A DNA stretch of 64,000 nt from Apostichopus japonicus. Lineage: Eukaryota; Echinodermata; Holothuroidea; Aspidochirotida; Stichopodidae. The stretch is taken from assembly GCF_037975245.1 (NCBI RefSeq), contig NC_092566.1, positions 14,312,501-14,376,500 on the forward strand. The letters run 5' to 3'. The stretch's first letter is position 1. Every line of letters begins with the position of its first letter. The translations under genes and the position numbers were made by a program. The notes below the pieces were generated by a model that searched no databases, was not told the DNA's origin, and saw only the letters and a list, made by a program, of their open reading frames with translations. Shown piece by piece: positions 41,379 to 63,834 of the stretch.

Positions 41379-43459
41379 TGCAGCTCCTTCTGACAGTGTT
41401 AGCGACATCCCACAAAAATATTCTAAAGAAGAGAATAGTGAGCGAAATACAGAAACTAGTAAGTTATTTACTTGTTAAACTGTGCTTTTTTCTAGTTTAA
41501 TCATTTCAGTTTCTCTGCAACTTCCTCAGTATGAGGAGTTACCAATTAACCAGTTCCATCACTGCAATGGAATACACTAGTATTGCAAACTTGTTTAGCA
41601 GACCTGTTACACAGGCAACACTATTTAACCCTCTGACCTTGGATTCATGAGATAAGGGATTTATGTGGAATAAATATAGTTTAAGAAAGGGTTGTTAAAA
41701 ATGTCACTGCATGGAAGTTAGTTGACCTTCAAAATTGGAATGTATATAGGTAGCTCTTGAGTAGAAGATCACCTATATTGTTTTCCATTAGGTAGAAATT
41801 AATTAGTGGTCAACTAGAGGCAACAGTCCCAATGAATCGGTTCATGAAGTGAAGGTTGATTTCAACTTCAACCACCCATGTATATTGTCACACATTGACC
41901 AGTACTACAAGACCCTTGCACATTTGGTAATTCATTCATTTGCTGTTTGGATGAAAATTGGTGTTGCTAACTTGCCATAGCTTGTAACCTGTTTGAAGGG
42001 GGCTAAATTTAGCATAGCCTAGAGTCTGAAATAATCCAACCCAAAACATCCCCCAAAATAAAAAGAGAAGAAAACAAGAGAAGTTTTTTGATTGCATTAT
42101 GTGTTTTTTATTCTTGGTAAACGGATGAAATGTCATATTCAACCAGCCACCTAAGTCTCCATGGTGGAATAAAACCAAGGGGCAGTTGTTTACCTGTTGT
42201 TGATTGTGGAATGCCATTTGGCAGAATATATTTTGTGTCTAATGCATGTGATGATGCTAAGAGTTAAAATAACCAGAAATATATTCCTTTAGTACATGGA
42301 TTGATCGCCATTTTGAGCCATGTCAGAGAGTCTTGTACACAGACAAGAGTTAGGATTGGGTTTGTTTTTCCTTTCCATTACAGGAAGTTATATGTCAATT
42401 TGTTTCCCTTTGCATTGTGTGCAGCCCCTCAAAGAATAGGTGCTGAAACAATTTATATCAAATGTTGATGTGTGTTTAACAACATGCCAACATTTTTCCT
42501 TGTAGCTTTTGTTCCAATCACTTCATTGTCACTTATTATTATGATTAATTTTTCTTTGCGTATAATGTAATAGCCAATAATCCTGTGTTCCATCTCCACT
42601 TGTCAAGTCTTCTTTCTTTTGTCTCCGTTTCACCATCCCATTTACCCCCTCCCCTCCCCTCCCCTCCCCTCCCCTCCCCTCCCCTCCCCTCCCCTCTCCT
42701 CCCCTCCCTGCCCTCCCTCTCCTCATGCCATGTCATGCTGGCCTTTGAGGCCAAGTGTGTGGCATCCTGACCGAAATTTGAATTCCTGGTCCAAATGTGA
42801 CATTAAATGTCTGATAGGACCACACTTCAGATCAGAGAGGAAATTATATCTGGGTATTTGCGAACCCAGAATTGTATCTTGACCAAAAGTAGAGAAATTT
42901 CTAGTGTTGACCCTACCTTTACTATTTTGAAAGGCCAGACAGTGCCTTGTGATTATTTTTATTTACCAAGCATATTGCTATTTCCGTGTCAAAAAAACAA
43001 ACAAGGCACGAATAGTAAATTTAATCTCAATTGTAGCATCTTATGCGATTTTTCTTTCAATAGAAGCCTACTTTTAATTTGATAATTCCTATCAGCTTCG
43101 AGATCTTTTAGATATGTAATTTAGAACAGTTTGAATTTGCATCATTTCTTAGGCCCAACTTTAATCTAAAAGAGAAACCCATGCTTGAAGACTCAGAAAT
43201 ATGTCCTGTTTAAGATTTGAGACATGTTAACAGTACAACTTAGAATGCCTATACCAGTTCTCAGGTTTAAAGTTTGAAAGTCGCCCGTTTTAAAGTTATG
43301 AGACCTTACATCGGAGATCAACCCGACCAAATTTGTGAAATTAGATTGTTAGCTGAAATATTGTCAACTTTGTATGATTGTATGAAATGTTTTTCCGAGC
43401 TCGGAAAATCCATTTGGTCCATCATGACCGTCATGTGATATTTAATAATCATATCTTGA
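41379..43459. other. No recognised gene
   Basis: Sequence upstream of gene C without recognised exons. It contains the (CCCCT)n tract described separately. Confidence 0.5.
42647..42712. repeat. (CCCCT)n repeat
   Basis: About twelve CCCCT units with slight decay at the right end. The minus strand is GGGGA, purine-only, and could form triplex or quadruplex structures. Confidence 0.9.
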
Positions 43460-45640
43460 CGGAGGGTGGCGCTATTCTGATTCATTTCCAGGTGATAAGA
43501 GAATTAAAAACACTCATATTTTGGTGGAAAAATAAAATTTGATAACCATATCTCGACGCCATTTTATATCAAATTTAAATGACTAAAAGCTTCGTCGAAT
43601 GCCACATTTGTCTCGAGAGAAGCGTGAACTGGGGTGCGAGGAGTCCGTTATATCATCTTGACAGGAATTTGAGAACTTTCATTTTTGGCTCAAATTGGAC
43701 TAATTTGTAAGGCCCTTGTATTGTTTTCGGCTTCATTATTGTTTTCGGCTTCATAAGCTTCGTCGAATGCTACTTTTGTTCTCGGGAAAAGCGTGTTCTG
43801 GTTGCTGGGAGTCCGTTATACTTATCCTGGCAGTAAATTGAAAACTTTCACTTTTGGCTAAATTTCGACTTATTTGTAAGGCTATAACCCTAGCTTATGA
43901 TTTTGTTCGATTTTGGCCGAAATCACGACTTTTTTAATTCCTACCAAAATTGTACCTTCGGTGTGTGGAGCCCTTTTGATTCGTTTCCAGTTGAAAAGAG
44001 TAGTAAAAACACTCATATTTTGGTGCAAAAATGAAATTTAATAAACATATCTTGACGCCATTTCATATCAAATTTTAAATGACTAAAGCTTAAACAAATG
44101 CTACTCTTTTGTTCTTGGGAAAAGCGTGTACTGGTTGCTGGGAGTCCGTTATACGTATCCTGACAGAAAATTGAAATTTTCATTTTTGGCCCAAATTCGA
44201 CTAATTTGTAAGGCCTTATATACCCTTATGATTTTGTTCAATTTTGGCCAAAATCACGCCTTTTTTAATTCTTCCCAAAATTGTACCTTCGGTGTGTGGC
44301 GCCCTTTTATTCGTTTCCAGTTGATAAGAGTAGTAAAAACACTCATATTTTGGTGCAAAAATGAAATTTAATAAACATATCTTGACGCCATTTCATATCA
44401 AATTTTAAAAGACTAAAGCTTTGTCAAATGCTACTCTTTTGTTCTTGGGAAAAGCGTGTACTGGTTGCTGGGAGTCCGTTATACGTATCATGACAGGAAA
44501 TTGAAACTTTTATTTTTGGCCCAAATTGACTAATTTGTAAGGCCTTATATACCCCTATGATTTTGTTCAATTTTGGCCGAAATCACGACTTTTTTAATTC
44601 TTCCCAAAATTGTACCTTCGGTGTGTGGCGCCCTTTTATTCGTTTCCAGTTGATAAGAGTAGTAAAAACACTCATATTTTGGTGAAAAATGAAATTTAAT
44701 AAACATATCTTGATGCCATTTCATATCAAATATTAAATGACTAAAGCTTCGTCGAATGCCACTTTTGTTCTCGGGAAAAGCGTGTACTGGTTGCTGGGAG
44801 TCCGTTATTCGTATCCTGACAGGAAATTAAAAATTTCATTTTTGGCCCAAATTCGACTAATTTGTAAGGCTATACCCTTACGATTTTGTTCGATTTTGGC
44901 CAAAATCACGCCTTTTTTAATTCTTCCCAAAATTGTACCTGAGGTGTGTGGCGCCCTTTTGATTCGTTTTCAGGTGATAAGAGTAGTAAAAACACTCATA
45001 TTTTGGTGGAAAAATGAAATTTAATAACCATATCTTGACGCCATTTTATATCAAATTTTAAATGACTAAAGCTTCGACGAATGCCACATTTGCCTCGAGA
45101 GAAGCGTGAACTGGGGTGCGAAGAGTCCGTCATATCATCATGACAGGAATTTGAAAACTCTCATATTTCGCGCAAATTCGACTAATTTGTAAGGCCTTAT
45201 ATACCCTTATGATTTTGTTCGATTTTGGCCAAAATCACGACTTTTTAATTATTCCCAAACTGTAACTACAGTTTGTGGCGCCCTTTTGATTCGTTTCCAG
45301 GTGATAAGAGTAGTAAAAACACTCATATTTTGCTTGAAAAATGAAACTCAATAACCATATCTCGACGCCATTTCATATCAAATTTAAATGACTAAAGCTT
45401 CGTCGAATGTCACATTTGTCTCGAGAGAAGCGTGTACTGGGTGCTGGGAATCCGTTATACGTATCCTGACAGGGATTTGAGAACTTTCATATTTGGCCCA
45501 AATTCGACTCATTTGTAAGGTATGACTATTTTGATTATGATTTTGTTCGATTTGTTTATCATCCTGACATGAATTTGAGAACTTTCATTTTGGCCCAAAT
45601 TGGACTTATTTGTAAGCTTTTGTAAGGCTATATATACCGT
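43460..45640. repeat. Satellite array, unit about 327 bp
   Basis: The marker GACTAAAGCTT recurs at 43581 (diverged), about 43750 (partial), 44081, 44411, 44739, 45064 and 45390, giving spacings of 325-330 bp. Units share AAAACACTCATATTTTGGTG and GGAGTCCGTTATACGTATCC. The edge units are truncated and the most diverged. Short open frames repeat with the unit and are not genes. Confidence 0.9.
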
Positions 45641-46078
45641 TTTCCTTGGGAAATTTTCTGTAAAATACTTTGATGTCGATTTCCTTAGAAATTGTACCAT
45701 GTCACTGCGTTCGATGAAGTGTGTAATACCTTATGGGTGTCGGAGCCACACGCACACATAAGCACAGTGTTGGTATAGTCTATACCCGTGTGTACATCCG
45801 GGTTTTTGTGACTGGCACAACCCTTTTTCGGTGAGTGACAAACAGCGCCGCCGAATTCTTCTACGCGAACCAGTGTTGGTGTTTCTTCCTAAAAGAGGTA
45901 AAGACTCTATGAAAAGGACTGTGTATATATTATTGTAGAGAAAAGGAGGGGTCTTATAGAAAATAGGCGGAGCCACAGACTACCCTCAGGTGGAGAAAAA
46001 AACCAAAATACAAAAGCGTCGACCCGTGCAAGATATGAAGAATCCAGTGCACTGAGCTGGAGCTCAGCTAGTGCTGCA

Positions 46079-46200
46079 ACCCCTGTTCACATATACTCGT
46101 CATGTTGAACATATTACGGGAGCTCATTAGAGCCACGAAGCATGGCAATTCAGAACCAAATATGTTTACTGTATGACGTGCTAATGGTTCGTATAGCGAG
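46079..46200. repeat. Duplicated block upstream of gene C, distal copy
   Basis: Partner of 41264-41378 with a few substitutions and a short deletion near the middle. Confidence 0.85.
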
Positions 46201-47395
46201 ATATACCCTAATGTGTCGTGCTAACAACCAATATCAGCAAAATCAGTGATTCTTCAATGTGTTCGTAACACTGTAACATGTGTTACAGGACACAAACAGT
46301 GTGGATTGCTCCACCTTCACACCTTCCTATACGTACGCCACTGACCAGAAGATAGCCCGAATGGAGAACCAAGCAGTGCGCCATACACGGTTACAAAAAT
46401 TTCACTAATGCTAACCCAGAATTCTCTAAAATTATATTAACGTTGAGTCAGTATCAAGGGTGCCTGTGAAAGCGCACTATGATATATACAGATATAATAA
46501 TAGAGTACACTGCATTGATACATTGTTTGAATTAATTATATTCGTCGCAATATTTTACAAGCATCATCGACTTGTGACTGTCTATACAATAACGCTTAAA
46601 TTGTCATAAGTTGATTTGCTATTTTTCATCGAATGAAAATGAAACCGCTGGTTTGCGAGTAACACTTTCACTTCATTCTCACGAATTGTATGAATGGAAG
46701 CCATGACGATCATTGTTTATTTTAACTGTGTGCTTTGTTAGTCTCATACAAACAAAAGAATGCTAAAAAAATGTAACCCAACCGTCGACTAGTAAGCTAA
46801 AGTCTTCACTTTCCAAGTTCAGTAGAGTATCGTAACGGTATAAGCAGAAGTTTTCAACGGGCATGAGCGGATTAAAGGGGTATAAGGATTTATTGAACAA
46901 CATTGTGTTTAGACCTAAATGGAGACCTAATTGATAGTATAGCACCATTAGACACCCACACCATTGAGGATGATATATACCTCGTCTTTTATAAATGTTT
47001 AACGATGTAAATCTACACTCGGTCCTCCTGATGTCTACACAATCGTTAGCTGATTCTCTCGAACATCAAAGCAACCGTATTTATGATGATGATAACTAAA
47101 CACACTCCAAAAGGCTCCTCTATAAAGTTTCATATCAAGACTTTTCCCATCAATCGTTAACTTTCAGGTACTGTTTGCATCTTTTCATTAGCTCAATCTC
47201 TCCAATGAGCCAAATGTTTTGGCCAAATAGTACTCACGTCATGATTGTGTGTAATTTGCTACTACGCAATAGTAGCAAAAAGAGAAAACGATTCTTCAGA
47301 CCGTCAAGGTCGAATACAGGCATCAGCAGTTATGTCAGGTGAAGGCGGCTGCCATTTTGTTAGTATGTGATGTCATTAGTTCTACTATGAGGTGA
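46201..47395. other. No recognised gene
   Basis: Sequence between the duplicated block and the TA and GGACAATT repeats; no exon recognised. Confidence 0.5.
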
Positions 47396-47467
47396 CTATA
47401 TATATATCTATATATATATATATATATTTATATATTTATATATATATATAAATATATATATATATAT
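47396..47467. repeat. (TA)n microsatellite
   Basis: TA repeats with a few C and TTTA interruptions. Confidence 0.9.
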
Positions 47468-47475
47468 GTGTGTTG

Positions 47476-47665
47476 ACCGGACATCTCCCCTGGACAATTA
47501 GCCCCCAGACAACCCCCCCCTGGACAAGTGCCCCCCGGACAATTCCCACCCAGACCATTCCCACCCCAGAAAAATCCCCCGGACAATTCCCATCCCGGTC
47601 GCCTCCCCACCGGACAATTACCCTCCAGGACAATTTCCCCTTGGACAATTTCCCCCGGACCATGG
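47476..47665. repeat. GGACAATTTCCCCC minisatellite
   Basis: About ten degenerate units of roughly 16-22 bp built on GGACAATT(C/T)CCCCC. Open frames across it read as Pro- or Gly-rich repeats on the two strands and are artefacts. Confidence 0.85.
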
Positions 47666-48686
47666 GCCCACAGATAATTGTCAATCATTCTATAGAAACT
47701 ACTATGCTTTTCCCATTTGATATAATTTTGATGAAATCTTTTGGACTTTTGATAGTTTGATGAGTTCAAGTCTTTTTTTTTAATAACTAAAACATTATTT
47801 GACGTTTGTATGTGAGGGATATGACTGATTTTTTGACGTTTTGTTAAATGTTTATTCGCGAATAAATTCTAATATTTTACAGGCTTTCATATTTATGGTT
47901 TATATCAAAGTCAAGGGCTCTTCTGAGGTGATAAGTAGAGGCTGTTGTGCCTACACATCAAATATTTGACATCTCAGTAACGTAGGACAATGTTCAACCA
48001 AATTTACCCCCCTCTAGTACTCTGCATTATACCCCCCCCCTGCACTACACATTATAGTCCCTAGTCCCTCCATCAAGGTCGTGACAGTCTCTTGGTGGGG
48101 GGGGGGTGCTGGTTGTTCTTCACCAGTAGTACCAACATCTGCTACGGGGAGGGGGGGGGGGGAGTCATGTAATGTGTTAGCTAGTTGGAATTGATAGGGT
48201 CAGTTGATAGAAGTTTTTGACTGGTCTCGCGAGTTTTTGAAAAAAAGGTCAAAAGGTCAAAAAATGACCACTTATTGAATGTAGACAAAAAAAAACAAAG
48301 AAAAACGTCCACATGAGCCCCCCAAAAGGTGGTTTATTGATGCAGGCTGTCTGCTGTACAAAATCAAGCCATGGGAAGCTCTCTAGTGTGTTCCTACTCA
48401 GGCACGCACGCACACGTACACACGCACACATGTTTGTATTACATTCAGACCGAGGACCCCATTGTATTTTCCATTGTTCAAATCCACGTACCCTAACCTT
48501 AACAATACTCCATACAATATAATTCTTCCGAGGACGTGGTGATTCTTTAGAAATTCTTTTGTTCAAGTCCTCGGTCAGAATACATACCAAACGCACGCAT
48601 ACACACACTCTTCGCCTGCATGAATGCATAGGTAACGATTATCATCGAAACCAAAACTGAAATCTCCTGTTGCACACCCCCATTAT

Positions 48687-48689
48687 ATT

Positions 48690-48781
<92 letters not shown>

Positions 48782-48838
48782 GATATATATATATAATTAT
48801 ATAGATATATAGATATATGAATACATGATAACGATATA
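48687..48838. repeat. (TA)n microsatellite, interrupted
   Basis: About 150 bp of TA with AATA and AGATA interruptions. Confidence 0.9.
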
Positions 48839-49338
48839 TAAATATTGTATAGTTCAAGGTTATGCTAAGAAAACAACAAATGCCTAGATATAAACCCTGG
48901 AGTAAAATAAGTACTGTTGTAGTGTTTGGTTTCTTAAAAAGAGGATTATTTCACATGAACAACTTCCTGTCGACGGTGATTCTGTGACGGACTGGTTAGC
49001 GGTATGTTTTGGCTTCATCACTAACCACGTATGATTATAGTCTGCCTACACCTTCACAGACCAATTCGGTTGATTAGTGTGACCTACTGAACAGTTCGTC
49101 TCACATAAGATTCTAAATCAATAACTCACCAATCTCGTCTGCAGTTTTACTCGTCTCTCAGTTTATATGAACATCAGAGAAGAAATATATATTAATCTAT
49201 TCGCTAGAGATATGCTAATGAACAATGAACATGAGATCCAAGCTCATTAACAGAGATGAAGAAACTAATTTTCAATTGTGTATCTTTCTTGTCTTCCTTT
49301 CATAAATATTTCACGTTGTTAGTCCTCATAGTCTTCCT

Positions 49339-58751
<9,413 letters not shown>

Positions 58752-59787
58752 CTGTGACGAAAATGATAAAAATGCTCCGTTTTGAACTGCAACAGAAGGA
58801 TTGTTGATATTGTGATCAAATCTTTTGCAAATGCCTATACTTATACTATTGAAAACTCTTTTCCGCAGGCCATAAGGCCTAAGCCTCTGCTCTAAACATG
58901 AACCCAACAACATGGTAGATCATAAAATGTCAACAATAATGGGCAAATATGTTCAACATTTCGCCGAACGTTGGTCATCGTATCAGGTAGCAGAAATACA
59001 TATAGAAAAGAAAGAACAACAAACTTCAGTTTCACATGCATGTTGGGCAAAACTAGACTACATTGATTAAAAGCACACTCTCAGCTAGGAAATTTTTAGA
59101 GGGCGGGCCAATTTCATATGTTTCGATGGTTCACCGTTAATCACGTGACACGGTATTTGTAATATACTGCCAGTGTACAGTGTACCCTGTATGTAAATAT
59201 ACGTACAGTATTTGCTGACCAAATTGTTGTATTTTTTAAGCTTTTAACACCCTCCCCCCAGTTTTGCACGTTTTTTGGACATTTGGAAAGCTTACTCCCT
59301 AAAAATAACCAAAATTACCTCAATATAATACCACTTCTCTCTGGACCTGACCTGTCTGAGCTTAGAGGTTCAGAGCATAGCAAAGAGCATCCAAAGTCAA
59401 TGGATTTATCCTTAGGCCTACACTACGGTTAGTTAATCGACGAATGTGTCAATTTAGGGGTATGAGAGAACTTGACAGAGCAGACATTTTGTGGCCAAAT
59501 TCAGCTCAATTGTACGGTGCATAAGCACAGAACCTTAAATATTTTGAGATCATAACATTTCTGAGGAACTACTGTAATATATAGCACAGTTTCATGCAGT
59601 GGTAGCATAACACACGTAACGTGTATATTGCGGTGGAAGGCACAGGTTGCTTTATTGTGGGTCCCAATGCCAAAAGCAGTGAGCGACAAAACGGACATGA
59701 AATGAAAAGTGTACTTGAGCTGGTGCTACGTACGTGGACTGGGTCTCCAAAAACGATCTACTGGAACAGAGATCGGGGATCGACAAA

Positions 59788-59842
59788 ATGACCAATGCTA
59801 CCTTCGCGGAGCATTTACTGGCATGGCAGATCATACGAGAAG
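59788..59842 (+). CDS. Weak candidate 5' exon, unidentified
   Basis: An ATG opens MTNATFAEHLLAWQIIRE and reaches a good donor context (GAAG|GTAGGC). The frame is open further upstream as well (WVSKNDLLEQRSGIDK). I recognise no family and find no partner exon. It may be chance. Confidence 0.2.
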
Positions 59843-60051
59843 GTAGGCAGCAAATTATGCTAACGACTAACGTTATATATTTACTATTTAGGCTACTGCA
59901 TACTGTTTTCCTGCGGAAGTGTTTGGTCTGCCGCAGGCTTCATTGTTAAATTGTTCAATAGATCATGCTAGCTAGGCCTACTACTACGAGTACTACAAAC
60001 TAAGGCAACTAATACACCGAGAGACATAGGCTAGTACAGTAGTAGTATAGT

Positions 60052-60260
60052 CAGTTTTGCGAAGTTCGGACACCCCTAAGAAATACGCGATTTCACGATG
60101 AGACAACCTACAGCAAGAGCCAATTGCACGAAAAACTACGAAGTTACAGTTATTTTCTCTCCAAAATGACCCAACCATATCAAGTATAGTTTCAGGTGAT
60201 TTATACCATGAGATATAGTTTTGGGGTGTTTTAAGGCTTAGGTGTCCGAACTCCGCAGTG
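60052..60260. repeat. MITE-like inverted-repeat element
   Basis: About 209 bp. GCGAAGTTCGGACACCCCTAAG-type left end (60059 on) and the inverted right end GCGGAGTTCGGACACC match with small differences. No clear target duplication is seen. Confidence 0.65.
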
Positions 60261-61080
60261 TCCATGTTACTGCAGTGCAGGCTGCTGTACAAACTGTAGC
60301 CTAGCCTAGGCCGAACATTTCATGAAGTGTTATTTATGCTTTTCTACTTATATTCGCCTACTAAGCATGATCAGTATGGAAGTGTGCGGTATCATGTGTC
60401 TGGTTTATGATTCGGTAGCTTTGCAAATATGAATAGGACTTAGCCTAAATTAGTGTAATATGGATTTGGTAGGGAGATCTCCCCACAAGAAAATTAAACT
60501 CGAAAGAAATGCAACTTCACATGAGCGGAGCAATAGCAAAAGTAGGACTACTGTAGCCTAGCTCCAGGCCCAGATTTATAAAATTATGCACCATGGAGGG
60601 CCTGCCTCAATTTGATGGTTATTCCTGTCAAGAGCATTTTTGATATGGGCATATTTATTTTGTAACTGTAAGTCTAGTATGCAATGAGATACGTGAGGGA
60701 CGGGCCTATACGCAATAAAGTAACTGTTTTCATTTCCTACTCTAATTTACCAGCACAATTATAGAGTTCCTAGCAACAAATAAATTAGTCTGACAACTTG
60801 AAAATTTACTGCATATTGGCATGCATGGTCATTCTCAGTTATAGACTACTAATTTGTGTAGCCATTTCAGTTCTTAAGTGGTGAAATAACCTCGAATCTG
60901 CTGAGCAACTCCAAGATGAATTAAGTTACTAAGGCATTGGGTTCTTTTACTTTTTTAAGTCTAATATGCATAGGCTAGGATATTTACTTTGCTTCACTTG
61001 TTTGTCAATCCGCATAGCCACTTTAGCTGTGGATGATTCTCCACTTGCAAAGAAAAAATGTACGCATTAATTTAAAGGCC

Positions 61081-61353
61081 GTGGCTATTCTTACAACTAG
61101 TCGTAACAATTATTTATAAACTATTCTTATGACATCGGCGAATTCATGCGCAGTTAAGTAAATAAAGCAACTGCGCATGTAGTAGGGGTTAACCTAACCC
61201 TAACCCCTAACCCTAACCCAACCCTTAACCGGAAAATATTGTTACTCCTAGTCGTCAAAAAAGAGTACTCCTAGTTGTAAAAATAGCCACGTTAAAGCAA
61301 CTGTGCATGCGTAAAAGGGAATTATTGTTACAACTAGTCGTAAGAATAGCCAC
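61081..61353. repeat. MITE-like element with 30-bp inverted ends and telomere-like core
   Basis: GTGGCTATTCTTACAACTAG at 61081 and its inverted partner ending at 61353 (GTGGCTATTCTTACGACTAG when reversed) form arms of about 30 bp. TAATTT occurs just outside both ends. Between them are the telomere-like repeats at 61189-61230 and further internal copies of the arm sequence (ACTCCTAGTCGTC, ACTCCTAGTTGTAAAAATAG). Confidence 0.75.
61189..61230. repeat. Interstitial telomere-like repeats
   Basis: CCTAACCCTAACCCC and variants, about six CCCTAA-type units with irregular C counts, equal to TTAGGG on the minus strand, the usual metazoan and echinoderm telomere unit. Too short and embedded to be a chromosome end. 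Confidence 0.8.
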
Positions 61354-61766
61354 TTTGTAATTTAAACTCTTTCACCCAAATTAGAGTTTGCCTATAATAC
61401 TCCCAACTTGGTATAGTAACTTTAAAAAACGGTAGCGGCTTTTCCTGTAACTGTAGTGTAAAGTGATAAATGATATTACTAAGTTTTCCAAATTAATTCA
61501 AAACTCAAAAGTCTTCTCAGAAAGAAGCTACACTAGCTCTACAGGCTCCTTTGTTGAATTAGTGAAGGATAGTAGATATTGTTCACATGTTTATGCATTC
61601 ATAACATGATAGTTTGCTATCATCGTTGTTTAATCATAAAATCAAGGACAACATAAACAAATCAATGTCACCAATAATTGTGAATGCCACCATTTTATGT
61701 TCGACAAAATTTATCACATTTAATTTAAAGGATACACCATGCATGGCACATTGACGGACACTGAAG

Positions 61767-61808
61767 CGCATATTGTAGTTGTAATAACGCACCAAATATG
61801 CGCTTCAT
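61767..61808. repeat. Short hairpin
   Basis: TGAAGCGCATATT and its complement AATATGCGCTTCA are separated by about 17 bases. Function unknown. Confidence 0.6.
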
Positions 61809-63834
61809 CGGACATGACGCACCATTCCGGGGGTCGTTGAGTCCGTCTTACAATAATTGATAATTTCATCATGATATAGAAATTAAAGACATTTGCCAAA
61901 ATATAACCACATCATAGGCTTCATAGCTCTACACATAATCTTATCATGCAGTTCTAAAAATTATACAAAATGAAAATGATACTACTGATTTGTGAGAGAA
62001 CTAGAATGGTCACCCATTATATACCATATCATGTTTCTATAGTATATATCTTTTAAACACTTCATTGCTTAGGGCACACCTGTAGAATATTCCGTAATTT
62101 TTAGTCTTGGAAATAAGCAAAGCCTAGCTATATTTTTGAAAGCAATTATGCATCCCTGAACATGATGAAATTTGGTGACATATTAGTGTATGAGCAAGCC
62201 TACTGGGACATTGCCATTGTAACATCAAACGTTATGACATTTAGTGTATGTAAGGTATTAGTAGATGAGTTATAATACTGCAGGTGTATACTACTAACAT
62301 AGAAATAAGAAATATAATATAAATTGTTGCACATCACTAGTTTAGGTTTGCACTATATTAGTAAATGGACCATTCTTGAATACTTGCAGAGTTGACACTA
62401 TACATACTGTAAATCATAAAGCAGATGTGATGAATTTATGCTGCCAATAGCAAAGTTCTGTATTAACTAGTAGTGTTATTACTGTTCTGTGTTTGCAAAA
62501 TTGATTTGAATTTTTGACTATTTAGTGAAGGGCAAAATGTGGTATGCAGTAATTTATTTTGGAAGTTATATAATTCACTATGTCAGGGATTTGCTCACAC
62601 TGGACAGCTACTGTACGCCCAGCAGTTCTGAATGCCACCCCGCACAAACAGTATTTAACCTTTTTCGCCCAGCACTTTTTGATGATAATTTAATAAGTTT
62701 TACCATAACCAAAATCTGGGAGAATATATGGCACAGAATAGGAATATAGCACCACCTAAGCATACTTCATGTGCAAAATTTGTCCATTTGGGGGGGGGGG
62801 TACCCCACCCATGAAATCCCTCTCCCAGAGTGTGGATCACACTACCGCCCAATCTGCCTGGCACTCAAATATTCATGAGCACTTCCCTGCTATGCGCACA
62901 GTATGCATTCTGATATATTATTAACTTTGCACATCCCCGGTATTATTTGTCTTTTTCAGTTGAAGGTGTGTGCCCAATTAAGAAACTCGAGAGGTTGGTA
63001 TCCAAACTGATCAACCAGAAAAGATAACACCAGTTCCTCAATGAAAGGCCATGCCCAACAGAGGCTGATGCAGCAATGCACTCCAGCAGCTATACCCCAG
63101 TGGAGACTGGTAATTTTTTGATGTACATACTGTAACCATTCCATGCTGTAAATAAGTCTACATTTTAACTAGGTCTGCAGTCTACTACTGTAGGACTCTA
63201 TATGACTAACCAGATTTAGGACATTGGACACATTTATTCATTTATTGTATTATGTTATATTAATGACATAGACATGTAGTGCTAAATATGGTGCTAATAC
63301 AGCCACTGGAGGTCTGTAAATGTGAGGGACCCAAAAATGTTCAAACCCCACAAGTTAATGAAAACAGCACCTGTAGTATTTTTCCTTATCTCTGAAAAAT
63401 AAAGACATTTACCAATCTTGTAGAATGTGCTACCTACCTGTCTGAAGCATTTTGTGTTCAAAAATTGCACATTTATTCTTTTCTCTTTATGTTTTCTTTT
63501 TATGTTTCATGATGATGTGGCATCATTCGTACATACAGTACAGTACTTGCACTGATTAAAGATAGTTACTCTTAACTGCCTATACTGTAGTTGTCATCTG
63601 ATCAGGTTGTCATGTGCATATCGTTTCATATCAGCAAAGACATTGACATTTTTGGCAAATTTTGAGTGTGAGCTATATTTCTAGTTTAACGTGTTAGGGG
63701 CAACATTAAGGGGTCTACTTTCACCCAGATTTGAACAATAATTTTTAGTTATTACAATGAGTGCAAGTTACAATCTCAGTGAATAAACAAACATAACATT
63801 TATGCTGGCTCCAACCCAGTTACCTTGGCTATGA

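Larger units (their letters stand above)
58752..63834. other. No recognised gene; inferred part of gene D intron 1
   Basis: No exon 1 for gene D appears here. The sequence next to exon 2, up to about 58897, matches the 3' half of gene B intron 1, then homology stops abruptly. The rest holds two inverted-repeat elements and one weak exon candidate near 59.8 kb, described separately. Confidence 0.5.

Noticed and set aside
44126-45024. Two similar open frames (YWLLGVRY...PDRKLK) suggesting a duplicated gene
   Set aside because: They recur with the satellite unit, have no further exons and are interrupted in neighbouring units.
47476-47665. CRISPR-like spaced repeats
   Set aside because: The units are short, degenerate and without unique spacers, and the DNA is eukaryotic.
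47428-47769. Gly/Pro-rich repetitive frames resembling collagen or antifreeze repeats
   Set aside because: They are translations of the GGACAATT minisatellite, open on both strands.
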